Position numbers and translations under genes: made by a program
Shown here: positions 1 through 8,780 of the stretch, piece after piece
Numbering within the stretch: the stretch's first letter is position 1
Layout of the letters: each line of letters begins with the position of its first letter
Assembly (NCBI RefSeq): GCF_005780165.1
Contig: NZ_VAUV01000003.1
Coordinates: forward strand, 310,001 to 374,000
Length of the DNA stretch: 64,000 bases
Reading direction: 5' to 3'
From: Phragmitibacter flavus
GTDB taxonomy: Bacteria > Verrucomicrobiota > Verrucomicrobiia > Verrucomicrobiales > Verrucomicrobiaceae
The notes under the pieces: generated by a model
Database searches by the model: none
Told to the model about the DNA's origin: nothing
The model's input: the letters and a program-made list of their open reading frames with translations, nothing else

Positions 1-585
1 TCGTCGGTGGTGCCGGTGGCGACCGGGTTGTTGCGCGAGTATTTTGGCGAGGCCATGCTGAACCTGCGGCATGATGTCGGCCTGGGCATCGGCGTGCAAT
101 ACCCGAAACCGGAAAGCATTGGTGCCGACCGGCTGGCGAATGCGGTGGCTGTGGCGCACTTGTATGGTGCTCCGGGAGTGGTGATTGATTTTGGCACGGC
201 GGTGACGTTCGACATCGTGTCGGAAGAAGCCGCGTATATCGGCGGCGTGATCGCGCCGGGGTTGAATTTGATGACGGAGTATCTGCATGAACGCACTGCG
301 CTGCTTCCAAGAGTGGTTCTGCGTGAGCCGGAATCAGCCATTGGCCGCTCGACCGAAGAAGCAATCTTGAGCGGAGCGGCCATCGGATACCGAGGCATGG
401 TGCGCGGAATTTTGCAGGCATTGAAGCGCGAACTGGGTGATCCGGCGAAGTTGCAGGTCGTCGCGACGGGTGGTGATGCAGCCTGGATTGCCTCGCAATT
501 GCCGGAAATTGATGGGGTGGACGCGGATTTGACCTTGCAGGGATTGCGTCTCGTGGGCAATTTGCACGCCCCTCTTCAGCCTTGA
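1..585 (+). CDS. coaX: Type III pantothenate kinase, 5'-truncated by the window edge
   Basis: This enzyme phosphorylates pantothenate with ATP, the first step of coenzyme A synthesis, in the cytosol. The reading frame is open from base 1, so the N-terminus with the first phosphate-binding motif lies outside the window. About 194 residues remain of a family of roughly 250. Visible family motifs are GADR (substrate pocket), the second phosphate motif around DFGTAVTFD, and a late ATGGDA stretch, all in the expected order for the CoaX group of the ASKHA fold. The stop codon lies in the first of three 7-bp tandem repeats. A ROK kinase gene follows within about 22 bases on the same strand, so the two may be cotranscribed. 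The identification is confident; the true start cannot be seen. Confidence 0.9.
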   Translation, partial: SSVVPVATGLLREYFGEAMLNLRHDVGLGIGVQYPKPESIGADRLANAVAVAHLYGAPGVVIDFGTAVTFDIVSEEAAYIGGVIAPGLNLMTEYLHERTALLPRVVLREPESAIGRSTEEAILSGAAIGYRGMVRGILQALKRELGDPAKLQVVATGGDAAWIASQLPEIDGVDADLTLQGLRLVGNLHAPLQP

Positions 586-599
586 GCCTTGAGCCTTGA
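579..599 (+). repeat. Three tandem copies of a 7-bp unit (gccttga)
   Basis: The unit gccttga occurs three times head to tail. The first copy supplies the coaX stop codon and the array fills most of the gap to the ROK gene. Because the stop is in the first copy, a change in copy number would alter only the intergenic spacing. Confidence 0.85.
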
Positions 600-607
600 A
601 TCAAATC

Positions 608-1555
608 ATGCAAAACAACAACATCACGTCCATCGGTGTGGATTTTGGCGGCACCACCATCAAGCTCGGCGTGTGTCGCGGGGCTGAATTGCTCGCCACG
701 GATGAGCCGATTCCAACCCAGGGCCATGCCAGTCCGACGGCCTTGATCCGGGTGATTGCCGACCGCGTGACGGCGTTGCAGGCCAGATACCCTGAGATTG
801 CCGCGGTGGGTGTGGGCGTTCCTGGACTGGTGGATTTCGACCGCGGTTTTGTGCACATTTTGACGAACGTGGCAGGTTGGAATCATATTCCGTTGAAGAA
901 AGTTCTCGGGGACATGACGGGGCTTCCTTGTGTGGTGGAGAACGACGCAAACGCCATGGCGTATGCCGAATGGCGTCACGGCGCGGGAAAAGGTTTGCGT
1001 AACGTGGTGGCGTTGACGCTTGGCACCGGGGTCGGCGGCGGGTTGATTTTGAATGGCGAGATGTATCGCGGCAGCCACTTCTCTGCGGGTGAAATCGGAC
1101 AGATGAGCGTCGACTACAATGGCGTGGTGGGGCATTACGGAAATTTCGGGGCTCTGGAAAAATACATGGGCAACCAGCAGATCGCGGAATATGCCATGCG
1201 TTGTTATGCCGACGCCGGGATGGTCAAAAAGGCTGAGGACTGCACCCCGAAAGCCATTGCGGAAGCCGCTGCAACTGGCGACGACGTCGCGTTGCAAATC
1301 TGGCATCAGATCGCCGACTGGCTCGGCACTGCGCTGGCGAGCATTGCCTGGCTGTTGAATCCCGATGCGTTTGTGATTGGCGGAGGCGTGGCCCAGGCAG
1401 GCGACTTGTTGTTCGAACCGCTGGAGAACAAAATGAAGTCAATGCTCTCGGCAGTGGTGCTGGAGGGCCTGACCATTGTGCCCGCCAAGTTCCAAACCGA
1501 AGCCGGCATCATCGGCAATGCGGCGCTTGCGGCAGATCTGGCTTTTGAGAAGTGA
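608..1555 (+). CDS. ROK family sugar kinase (glucokinase-like)
   Basis: ROK proteins are cytosolic ATP-dependent sugar kinases or sugar-responsive repressors. This 315-residue protein has no N-terminal helix-turn-helix, so it is a kinase type. The phosphate-1 motif DFGGTTIK sits at residues 12-19, the catalytic END-A-N motif lies in the middle, followed by LGTGVGGG, and a GGGVAQ adenosine motif is near the end. The classical ROK zinc signature, CxCGxxGCxE, reads GHYGNFGALE here, so its cysteines are absent. I chose the ATG at 608; an in-frame TTG at 596 would add four residues but lies in the tandem repeat. The gene follows coaX closely. The substrate cannot be told from sequence; glucose is the default guess. 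Confidence 0.85.
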   Translation: MQNNNITSIGVDFGGTTIKLGVCRGAELLATDEPIPTQGHASPTALIRVIADRVTALQARYPEIAAVGVGVPGLVDFDRGFVHILTNVAGWNHIPLKKVLGDMTGLPCVVENDANAMAYAEWRHGAGKGLRNVVALTLGTGVGGGLILNGEMYRGSHFSAGEIGQMSVDYNGVVGHYGNFGALEKYMGNQQIAEYAMRCYADAGMVKKAEDCTPKAIAEAAATGDDVALQIWHQIADWLGTALASIAWLLNPDAFVIGGGVAQAGDLLFEPLENKMKSMLSAVVLEGLTIVPAKFQTEAGIIGNAALAADLAFEK

Positions 1556-1586
1556 GTCGCCGAGATCAGTGAGGGACCTGTCTGGG

Positions 1587-2621
1587 CTAATCCATCTCGA
1601 CGCCAATTTTCTCGGACAGGAAGGCACGCAATTTTTCAATGCCTTCGCCCTCGTTGGCGGAAATGGGGAAGATCTTGATGCGCTTGAAGCGTTCCTTCAA
1701 CCGCTCGATGTTCTCGGCGGCGGCCGGAAGATCGGTTTTGTTGGCAAGGATGCACCAGGAACGTTTAGCCAGTTCTTCGCGGTAAAGTTTGACCTCGGTG
1801 CGCAAGGTTTCGATGTCGGTGACCGGATCGCGGGCTTCGCTGCCGGCGGCATCAACCACAAAAAGCAGAACGCGACAACGCATGATGTGACGCAGGAAGT
1901 CGTGGCCAAGCCCGACGTTCGCGTGTGCGCCTTCGATCAAACCAGGAATATCGGCAACGGTTCCGCGACGGGAATCGCTGAACTCCATGACTCCGACGTG
2001 CGGTTGCAGGGTGGTGAAGGGATAGTTGGCGATCTTGGGTTTGGCGCCTGAAAGTTTGGTGAGCAGGGTGGACTTGCCGGCATTGGGAAATCCGACCAGG
2101 CCGGCATCAGCGATGCTGCGCAGTTCAAAATGAAAAAATCCCAACTCGCCCTCTTCACCCGGAGTGAATTCGCGCGGTGCCTGGTGGGTGGGGCTTTTGA
2201 AATGGACGTTGCCTTTGCCGCCTTTGCCGCCTTTGCAAAGCACGTATTCCTGACCAACCGCCGTGAGGTCGGCATGAGGGATTTTGGTTTGGATGATTTC
2301 CCCGGTCTCGGGATCTTCGGTCTCTTCAATTCGGCTGATGAGCAGTCCGGCGGGAACGCGGTAGATCACGTTTTTGCCGGATCGTCCGGTCATCTGGGCG
2401 CCGGAGCCACGTGCACCATCTTCAGCCGCGAGCTTGGCGTTGAAAAAGAAATTGCGCAGACTGTCCGTGCTGTTGTCGACCATCAAAATGACGTCGCCAC
2501 CTTTGCCGCCATCGCCGCCATCGGGTCCGCCTTTGGGACGGAATTTACCGCGATGGAAGTGGGCGCTGCCATCGCCGCCGCGTCCGGCTTTGGCATAAAC
2601 TTTGATTTGGTCGACAAACAT
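1587..2621 (-). CDS. obg: GTPase Obg/CgtA, ribosome assembly
   Basis: Obg is an essential GTPase that acts in late 50S ribosomal subunit assembly and stress signalling. The 344 residues show the glycine-rich Obg fold (about residues 1-157, with many GGxGG turns) and then a G domain. The G1 motif is GFPNAGKS, G3 is DIPGL and G4 is NKTDLP. The protein ends after the G domain and has no C-terminal OCT domain, which is usual outside the Firmicutes. The ATG at 2621 begins the typical MFVDQIKVYAKAGRGGDG start. The gene is convergent with the ROK gene, 31 bases apart. The usual rplU-rpmA neighbours are not in the window. Confidence 0.97.
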   Translation of the reverse strand: MFVDQIKVYAKAGRGGDGSAHFHRGKFRPKGGPDGGDGGKGGDVILMVDNSTDSLRNFFFNAKLAAEDGARGSGAQMTGRSGKNVIYRVPAGLLISRIEETEDPETGEIIQTKIPHADLTAVGQEYVLCKGGKGGKGNVHFKSPTHQAPREFTPGEEGELGFFHFELRSIADAGLVGFPNAGKSTLLTKLSGAKPKIANYPFTTLQPHVGVMEFSDSRRGTVADIPGLIEGAHANVGLGHDFLRHIMRCRVLLFVVDAAGSEARDPVTDIETLRTEVKLYREELAKRSWCILANKTDLPAAAENIERLKERFKRIKIFPISANEGEGIEKLRAFLSEKIGVEMD

Positions 2622-2694
2622 GAACTCGCAAGTTAGTCGCGGACGGGGCCGGGGTCAAGGATGGACACATTTCTTCGGGGAAGGGCCCTGAATC

Positions 2695-3453
2695 CTAGTT
2701 CTTGTTCGAAGTCGGTTTGACGTAATCTCCACGGCTGAAGAATTTCTCCAGCCAGACGTAGGCGATAATGAAGAAATAGCGGCTGCCCATCTCCTTCAGC
2801 TTGAGTTTGGCTTCACCGGTGCGGCGGTTTTTCCAAGAAATCGGGATCACCGTCCAGGTGTAGCCGCGCACGATGGCCTTCAGCGGGATCTCCACGGTCA
2901 GGTTGAAATGCGGGGCAATGAGAGGGCGGCAGCCTTCGATCACCTCGCGCCGATAGGCCTTGAAAGCGTTGGTGGTGTCGTTGAGCGGGATGCGGAAAAC
3001 GTGTTTGATGCCAAGATTGACGAGGCGGTTGACGAACAGTTTGATTTTGGGGTAGTCCGTCACGGAACCGCCTTTGATGAAGCGGCTGCCGAGCACACAT
3101 TCGTAACCCTCATTGAGCTTGTTCCAGTAAGCGACCACTTCGTCGGGAGAATCGCTCTCATCCGCCATCATGATGACGACGGCGTCGCCCTTCATGTGGT
3201 TCAACCCGTAGATGATGGCGCGTCCAAATCCATGCGGCCCCAGATTATTGAGGGGACGGAGGTTGGGAATGTTCGCCTGCATGCTTTCCAGCAATGCCCA
3301 GGTGCCGTCCTTGCTGCCATCGTTGACCACGAGAATTTCATGCGGCACACCGTGCTGGGTCAAGGTCGCATGAAGATGCTCCACCGTGCTGGGGAGGCTG
3401 CCTTCTTCGTCCCTGGCGGGAATGACAATGCTAAGAAGTTGAAGAGGAGGCAT
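2695..3453 (-). CDS. Family 2 glycosyltransferase, dolichol-phosphate-mannose-synthase type
   Basis: This is a GT-A fold transferase that probably moves a sugar from a nucleotide donor to a polyprenyl phosphate or a glycan at the membrane face. Key features are the start region LSIVIPARDEEG, the nucleotide motif VVNDGSKDGT and a MADESDSPDE stretch in place of the usual DxD. The C-terminus is basic, with no obvious multi-helix membrane domain. I chose the ATG at 3453, four residues before the conserved beta strand. An upstream ATG at 3597 would add 48 low-complexity residues and overlap the divergent gene by 56 bases. It forms part of a sugar-nucleotide gene group with the two epimerases that follow. 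Donor and acceptor are unknown. Confidence 0.88.
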   Translation of the reverse strand: MPPLQLLSIVIPARDEEGSLPSTVEHLHATLTQHGVPHEILVVNDGSKDGTWALLESMQANIPNLRPLNNLGPHGFGRAIIYGLNHMKGDAVVIMMADESDSPDEVVAYWNKLNEGYECVLGSRFIKGGSVTDYPKIKLFVNRLVNLGIKHVFRIPLNDTTNAFKAYRREVIEGCRPLIAPHFNLTVEIPLKAIVRGYTWTVIPISWKNRRTGEAKLKLKEMGSRYFFIIAYVWLEKFFSRGDYVKPTSNKN

Positions 3454-3541
3454 GAATCGATCTTGAAGTTCGGAAAAAAGTTCCTTAGTGCTGGAGGATT
3501 TTCTTTGCAGCGTCAACGGAAAATCCTTATGGACGGTGGGT

Positions 3542-4597
3542 ATGTCTATCGCATTGATCACCGGCTCCTGTGGACTCATCGGCTCTGAAACCTGCAAACG
3601 CCTTCATGCCGAGGGGTATGAAGTGGTGGGTGTCGACAATGACATGCGCCGCTATTTTTTCGGTGCCGAGGCATCCACAGCGAAAACGCAGACCTCGCTC
3701 TCAGAGTTTCAACGTTACACCCATGAGTCCGTCGACATCCGCGATTGGGCGGCCGTGGAGGCGCTGTTCAAGAAACACGGCACCGCCATCGAAGTGGTGG
3801 TGCATACCGCCGCACAACCTTCCCACGACTGGGCCGCCAAGGAGCCGTTGACCGATTTCGGGGTGAATGCCCTTGGAACCCTGCACTTGCTGGAAGCCAC
3901 CCGACTGCATGCCCCCGACGCGACCTTCATCTTTACCAGCACCAACAAAGTTTACGGCGACACCCCCAACCTGCTTCCGCTGGTGGAGACGGAAACCCGC
4001 TGGGAGCTGGATGCGTCCCATGTTTGGCACGAGCGGGGCATCGACGAGACGATGAGCATCGATCACTGCAAACATTCCGTTTTTGGTGCAAGCAAGGTGG
4101 CGGCCGACGTGATGGTGCAGGAGTATGGTCGCTATTTCGGCATGAAGACCGCCTGCTTTCGCGGCGGCTGCCTGACCGGCCCGGCCCACGCGGGAGCTGA
4201 GTTGCATGGCTTCCTCGCCTACCTGATGAAATGCACGGTGACCGGGCGGCCTTACTCTGTGTTCGGATACAAGGGCAAGCAGGTGCGCGACAACATTCAC
4301 AGCCATGATTTGGTGGAGGCGTTCTGGCAGTTCATTCAAAAGCCTCGCTCGGGCGAAGTGTATAACTTGGGAGGTTCGCGGCACTCCAACTGCTCCATGC
4401 TGGAGGCGATCCGCCTTTGTGAAGACATCAGCGGCAACCAACTGACCTGGACCTACAAGGAAGACAACCGCATTGGCGATCACATCTGGTGGATCAGCGA
4501 CGTCAGCCGCTTTCAGCAGCATTACTCCGACTGGAAATATCGCTACGATCTGCGCACCACGCTTGAGGAAATCCATGCTGCCTGCGTGGCGGGTTGA
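3542..4597 (+). CDS. NAD-dependent epimerase/dehydratase (extended SDR, CDP-paratose 2-epimerase-like)
   Basis: This 351-residue cytosolic enzyme should modify a nucleotide-activated sugar. The NAD-binding GSCGLIG motif is at residues 8-14 and the FTSTNKVYG segment at about 131-139. The usual catalytic YxxxK reads F181-G-A-S-K185, so the tyrosine is replaced by phenylalanine, whereas the rest of the active-site context (RGGCLTGP, then VRDNIHS and YNLGG) is intact. From memory this FGASK form recurs in close relatives, so it may be a subfamily trait and not damage. The start is the ATG at 3542, right before the Rossmann strand. It is divergent from the GT2 gene and ends two bases from a second epimerase on the other strand. 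Confidence 0.88.
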   Translation: MSIALITGSCGLIGSETCKRLHAEGYEVVGVDNDMRRYFFGAEASTAKTQTSLSEFQRYTHESVDIRDWAAVEALFKKHGTAIEVVVHTAAQPSHDWAAKEPLTDFGVNALGTLHLLEATRLHAPDATFIFTSTNKVYGDTPNLLPLVETETRWELDASHVWHERGIDETMSIDHCKHSVFGASKVAADVMVQEYGRYFGMKTACFRGGCLTGPAHAGAELHGFLAYLMKCTVTGRPYSVFGYKGKQVRDNIHSHDLVEAFWQFIQKPRSGEVYNLGGSRHSNCSMLEAIRLCEDISGNQLTWTYKEDNRIGDHIWWISDVSRFQQHYSDWKYRYDLRTTLEEIHAACVAG

Positions 4598-4599
4598 CC

Positions 4600-5670
4600 T
4601 TATCCAGCGGAGATGTCCATCCAGTTGGGGCGCTCCGACGCGAACCCGGCGACTTCCTGAAACAAGCTCTCGCGGGTGATTTCCGGACGCCAATCCCACG
4701 TTTCACGGGCAAGCGAATCGTCCAGAACCAGCCAGGCAATGTCGAAAGGTCGCTCACTTCCATCGCGATGCACGGGCTTGTCGACACCGAAATGATGAGC
4801 GCACCATTCGCTCAGTTCAGCCAATGAGAAGGCGCTTTCCAAGCCCCCAGAGACGTTTGCGAGACGCGGTCTGGAGGTATCAGTGCCATAGGCCATCTGT
4901 TTGAGCAAAAGCGCGGCGAGGTCGTCGGGATGCAGGCAATCCCGCACTTGATGACCGTGACCGCCAAAGCCCAGATACCGCAATGGACGACCTTCCCGCC
5001 AGCTGTGAATCCAAAAAGCAATGATGCCTTGATCCGCGCGCCCGAATTGACCCGCTCCAGCCATGACCCCGCAGCGATTCACCCACACCGGCAATCCAAA
5101 CGTGCTGTGGTATTCAAGGGCCAAGTCTTCGCTCATCTTTTTGCTGACCCCGTAAAGCGAAAGAGGTGGCGCCGTGCTGAAAGATTCAGTCACGCCCCCG
5201 GCACTCGCTCCTGAAGGAAGTTTACTTGTGTCGAGCACGAACCTCGAGCCCTCGGTCTTCGTTGGCAGCGCCACCAATGATGGAACGGAATACACCCGGC
5301 TGGTGCTGAGAAGGATGAAACCCGCGCCGTGACGTTTGCAGTATTCCAGCATGTTCACCGTCCCGGCAAGATTGTGCTCAATGACCTGACGGCTGCTGCT
5401 TTTGCCATCCACACCGGCCAGCACACTGGGATTCGCCGCCGCATCGATCACCCAATCCACCGCAGGCAGACTCTCAAAATCACTCACCGAGCGCACATCA
5501 CCGTGGAAAAACTTCACGTCGAGTTTTTTGAGCAACTCGCGGTTGGATTCGCTCCCCGGACGGCAAAGGTTGTCGAGGCCAATCAGGGTGGCACTTTCCA
5601 TGGCCTCGCGGAACCGCTTCAAAAGGCGGCTGCCAACAAATCCACAAGCTCCGGTGACGAGAATACGCAT
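4600..5670 (-). CDS. NAD-dependent epimerase/dehydratase (extended SDR)
   Basis: This 356-residue protein is a second extended SDR. The NAD motif GACGFVG is at residues 7-13 and the catalytic YGVSK is intact, unlike in the convergent neighbour. The C-terminal part carries VRDCLHPDD and NVSGG, as in CDP-paratose 2-epimerase and GDP-sugar epimerases. I chose the ATG at 5670, directly before the Rossmann strand; an upstream in-frame ATG at 5769 would run into the preceding gene. It lies 25 bases after the large membrane protein gene on the same strand and is probably cotranscribed with it. Pairing of two related epimerases with a DPM-type transferase suggests synthesis and transfer of an unusual sugar, but the substrate is not readable. 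Confidence 0.87.
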   Translation of the reverse strand: MRILVTGACGFVGSRLLKRFREAMESATLIGLDNLCRPGSESNRELLKKLDVKFFHGDVRSVSDFESLPAVDWVIDAAANPSVLAGVDGKSSSRQVIEHNLAGTVNMLEYCKRHGAGFILLSTSRVYSVPSLVALPTKTEGSRFVLDTSKLPSGASAGGVTESFSTAPPLSLYGVSKKMSEDLALEYHSTFGLPVWVNRCGVMAGAGQFGRADQGIIAFWIHSWREGRPLRYLGFGGHGHQVRDCLHPDDLAALLLKQMAYGTDTSRPRLANVSGGLESAFSLAELSEWCAHHFGVDKPVHRDGSERPFDIAWLVLDDSLARETWDWRPEITRESLFQEVAGFASERPNWMDISAG

Positions 5671-5695
5671 GCGATAAAAAAATGAACGAGGTGAT

Positions 5696-8600
5696 CTAGG
5701 GATTCTTCCAAACAACGGGTCCCCACCAAACGTGCGCGGCAAGGCGTGTTTTGGTGGAGGCGGCTTCAACTATCAGCCGCTGTTTGGCATCAGGGCTGAA
5801 AGGAGGAAAATCAACATCAAAAAAGTGCGGTTGTTGATCAAGATCATGCTTCTGCGGGATCAGTGTCTGCGCGTATCCGGCAATTTTTTCTCCCCGTTTA
5901 TTGACAAGATGAATGCCGACGCTCACCTCTTCAGGAGTTGCGCCGGGAGCACTCACCACTGCAAACCGACCCGTGACTCCTCGCACCTGCGCCGGAACGC
6001 TGAACTCAAACCGGTTGGGTGCCCGACCCCCACAAGCCTCCAGTCCTTCCTGCAATCCGACTTGAAGGCTGCCATTGGCTCTCACCACTTCCGGAATGCC
6101 TGGGAAATACGGATACAGCAGCCCTTCCACAGTGGAGGTGGTCTCCAAACGCGTCGCCGGAGGAACCCATTCGAGCAACGTGTAGTGATAATCCCTCTTG
6201 TATTCTCCATCTGCATCCGCTTCCGCCTTGAGTCGAAATGACACCACCTCATTTTTTCCGCCGACATTGGCGCGCCAGCTCAAAAAGTCATCAATTGTCT
6301 CAAGGTAAGGACTCAACTGCACCCCGGTGCTGGCCAAGCTGGGAATGAACCGACGATTCACCTTTCGCCCGTCCTGCATCTGCAGAGTGAGCACTCCCAA
6401 AGCGGGTTGGTAAGCAAACCCTTTGAGTTTTCCTGAGCGACTGCGCGGAGCATCAACCTTGAGGGCGATCAGAGTGTTGGGTGGCCGGGAAGGCAGTTCG
6501 ATCGTCCGCCCCCAACGTGTCTTGCCTGACTGTAGCTCACGCCAGGTTCCTTGGGGAGCAATTGGTTGCGGTTTTTCAAGTAGCAAGAAACCCTTCTCAC
6601 GCAGCCGTGGCGTCCACCCGGTCAGCAAGTCGAGCATCAATGGCGCATCGTCGAGCCATGGATGGCGGGCATCGATCGACTCCAATTGAAACAACACCCA
6701 ATCCGGTCGCGAAGCAGATCGATAGTAGTCAAGATTCACCTGATGCAGATAAGGCGTGTAGCTGCTGTAACTTTGAAACACCGGACGCGGTTGGTAGTTC
6801 AGTCCGTTTAAGAATGCGTAGTTCTGTTGAAAATTGACAATGTCGACCTTCGCTCCCCGCACAAGATTGGTGATTTCTGGAAGCTGCCATTCGATCCTTT
6901 GTTCCGCAGGAATTTCGTTGAGTTGTGGCAGTTTGACGGAAGGCGAAGCAACGATGCGCTGGGCGGCGGTCTTCAGCGCCCAACCAGGGTGCATCCATCG
7001 TCCAGCACCTTGATAAGCGGCGGCAGCCGCAATGAACAACGCCACCAAGGCGGCACCGACGACCAAGGCAGGTCGCCAGGAAAACGTTTTTGGTTTTGTC
7101 CCAAAGGCTTCCAGCCCGGGAGCCACCGTCAGCAAACATGCATACGGAAACGCCATCGCCATGAAAAAATCCACGTGTCCCATGTCGGCTCGGACGAACC
7201 CGTGCTTCCAGGACAGAAACGCACAACCGAGCACAATTCCAGATTTCAATCCAGTCTCCATCCATCGACGACCAGAGACCGCCACATTGACCGCAGCACA
7301 AACAAGCAGTGCCGCTGCCAGCGCCAACCCCCATCCCAGCATGCCCGGAGCCGGCGGATAACTCATGGTTTCGCCATAGCCTGCCGAGATCTGCCAGGCA
7401 CCGATGAGGTAGCTAGGAAAGCCGAACAGCGATTGTCCGGCCAGCATCCAACCCACCAGATGCAACCCGGCAAAAGTGGTAGGCACGGCGATCGCGAATT
7501 TCCATCGTCGCTGCATCAGAAGCAGCGTGGTGAATCCAAAAATCATCGCACTGATGGCGAGAAAGTCCGTGAACTTTACCAAAGCGACCACAGCGCATCC
7601 GGCCATCAATCCGAGCCATTCCAGTCGGTCCGCCCTGGTGCGTTTGGATCCATTCATAAGCACACATGCCACCCCGGCGGCAAGCAAGGTGGGCGTGCTC
7701 GGGAAGAGAATTATGAACGCCCAAAACGGAATGCGCAAAATCCAGGGAAGCCTTCCTCCCACACGCCAGCCGACATAGGCAATGAACATGGCATATGCCC
7801 ACGCAAAGATCAGCCGCTCCACTGCAAACCCACCCAAGCCCCGCCCATCGAAAAGAAACCCGAGGGGTCCAAAGGTGTAAATCAAATCGCTGCCAAGCTG
7901 CCAGTTCCTCTGCGCGCCATACTCAAGCACCAACGGCCATGAATCATCAAGGCTTACTCCGGTGATCGACATGGTGCCTGCCAGTTTGAAATTGCCGGCA
8001 AAAATCATCAGCCATGCCAGCGGACCCAGGGCCCGCATCACCCGGTCAGTGCTTGGAGTTGACCACGAGCTTGCGGCCCCAACCGCGCCGACAATCCCGA
8101 GCGCGAGGAAGGCGAAGAGATAGATCGCAAGCGGCCAATTGGTCGGAGGTGGCGGTGGGATCAGTGGAAGTGGCGGAGGCGAAACCACGGCTGGCAGATC
8201 CACTTCAAAGGTGCGGAAAATCGTCTGCCGGATTGGATCTTTGACGAGTCGGTGTTCACTTGCAGGTGCCGCGTCATCAACGGGCAAAAGCGTTTCAGGA
8301 TCGAGTCGGCTTATCCGTTTCCCCGTGAATGTCTGCACAACAAGACTCCGCAGAATGACTTCTTCATTCGTCCCTACCCAAGAAAGCGTCAGCGACTGCC
8401 TGCCTTCCGTGTCCACCGACAGGGGCAGCGCCAGCCTCTCTGCGATGTTGTCGCCCTGAAAAGCAGATTCCGCGATGACCTTTTTGCCTTCATCAGCATG
8501 CCCCAATGACAGCGCCAATCGACCGGGATTTGAGCTCGAAAATTCGACAACCACCAAAACTTGCCCGTCATTTTTCCCCGCCGGCTCCACCGCTGACAGC

Positions 8601-8728
8601 ACCCGGACAGATGCGGCCAGCAAGAGCAGTGAGACAACAGACCACCGGAGGCAGGCAATGACACATTTTTGCAGACGACTGGTCGATGCGAAGATTTGGC
8701 GCATGTGAATGCCCAAGCGCATGGACAT
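5696..8728 (-). CDS. Large multispanning membrane protein of unknown function
   Basis: I do not recognise this 1010-residue protein as a named family. An N-terminal hydrophobic segment at about residues 25-45 is followed by a non-membrane domain to about 180, a proline run (PPPLPLIPPPPP type) and then roughly ten hydrophobic helices to about residue 560. The last 430 residues are soluble-looking and probably periplasmic. A stretch DDSWPLVLEYG followed by YTFGPLGFLF resembles the loop motifs of polytopic glycosyltransferases of the GT-C type; this is a weak analogy only. The likely start is the ATG at 8728, with alternatives at 8722 and 8704. It precedes an epimerase gene by 25 bases, which suggests a role in surface polysaccharide or lipid-linked sugar metabolism. 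Confidence 0.75.
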   Translation of the reverse strand: MSMRLGIHMRQIFASTSRLQKCVIACLRWSVVSLLLLAASVRVLSAVEPAGKNDGQVLVVVEFSSSNPGRLALSLGHADEGKKVIAESAFQGDNIAERLALPLSVDTEGRQSLTLSWVGTNEEVILRSLVVQTFTGKRISRLDPETLLPVDDAAPASEHRLVKDPIRQTIFRTFEVDLPAVVSPPPLPLIPPPPPTNWPLAIYLFAFLALGIVGAVGAASSWSTPSTDRVMRALGPLAWLMIFAGNFKLAGTMSITGVSLDDSWPLVLEYGAQRNWQLGSDLIYTFGPLGFLFDGRGLGGFAVERLIFAWAYAMFIAYVGWRVGGRLPWILRIPFWAFIILFPSTPTLLAAGVACVLMNGSKRTRADRLEWLGLMAGCAVVALVKFTDFLAISAMIFGFTTLLLMQRRWKFAIAVPTTFAGLHLVGWMLAGQSLFGFPSYLIGAWQISAGYGETMSYPPAPGMLGWGLALAAALLVCAAVNVAVSGRRWMETGLKSGIVLGCAFLSWKHGFVRADMGHVDFFMAMAFPYACLLTVAPGLEAFGTKPKTFSWRPALVVGAALVALFIAAAAAYQGAGRWMHPGWALKTAAQRIVASPSVKLPQLNEIPAEQRIEWQLPEITNLVRGAKVDIVNFQQNYAFLNGLNYQPRPVFQSYSSYTPYLHQVNLDYYRSASRPDWVLFQLESIDARHPWLDDAPLMLDLLTGWTPRLREKGFLLLEKPQPIAPQGTWRELQSGKTRWGRTIELPSRPPNTLIALKVDAPRSRSGKLKGFAYQPALGVLTLQMQDGRKVNRRFIPSLASTGVQLSPYLETIDDFLSWRANVGGKNEVVSFRLKAEADADGEYKRDYHYTLLEWVPPATRLETTSTVEGLLYPYFPGIPEVVRANGSLQVGLQEGLEACGGRAPNRFEFSVPAQVRGVTGRFAVVSAPGATPEEVSVGIHLVNKRGEKIAGYAQTLIPQKHDLDQQPHFFDVDFPPFSPDAKQRLIVEAASTKTRLAAHVWWGPVVWKNP

Positions 8729-8780
8729 CCATTGTCAAACACGGATTGATCGACGTTTGACGAATTGTCCCACCGCTCGA

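Noticed and set aside
6827-7942. 371-codon plus-strand frame opposite the large membrane protein
   Set aside because: His/Gln/Arg-rich filler without motifs, fully inside a convincing membrane protein gene.
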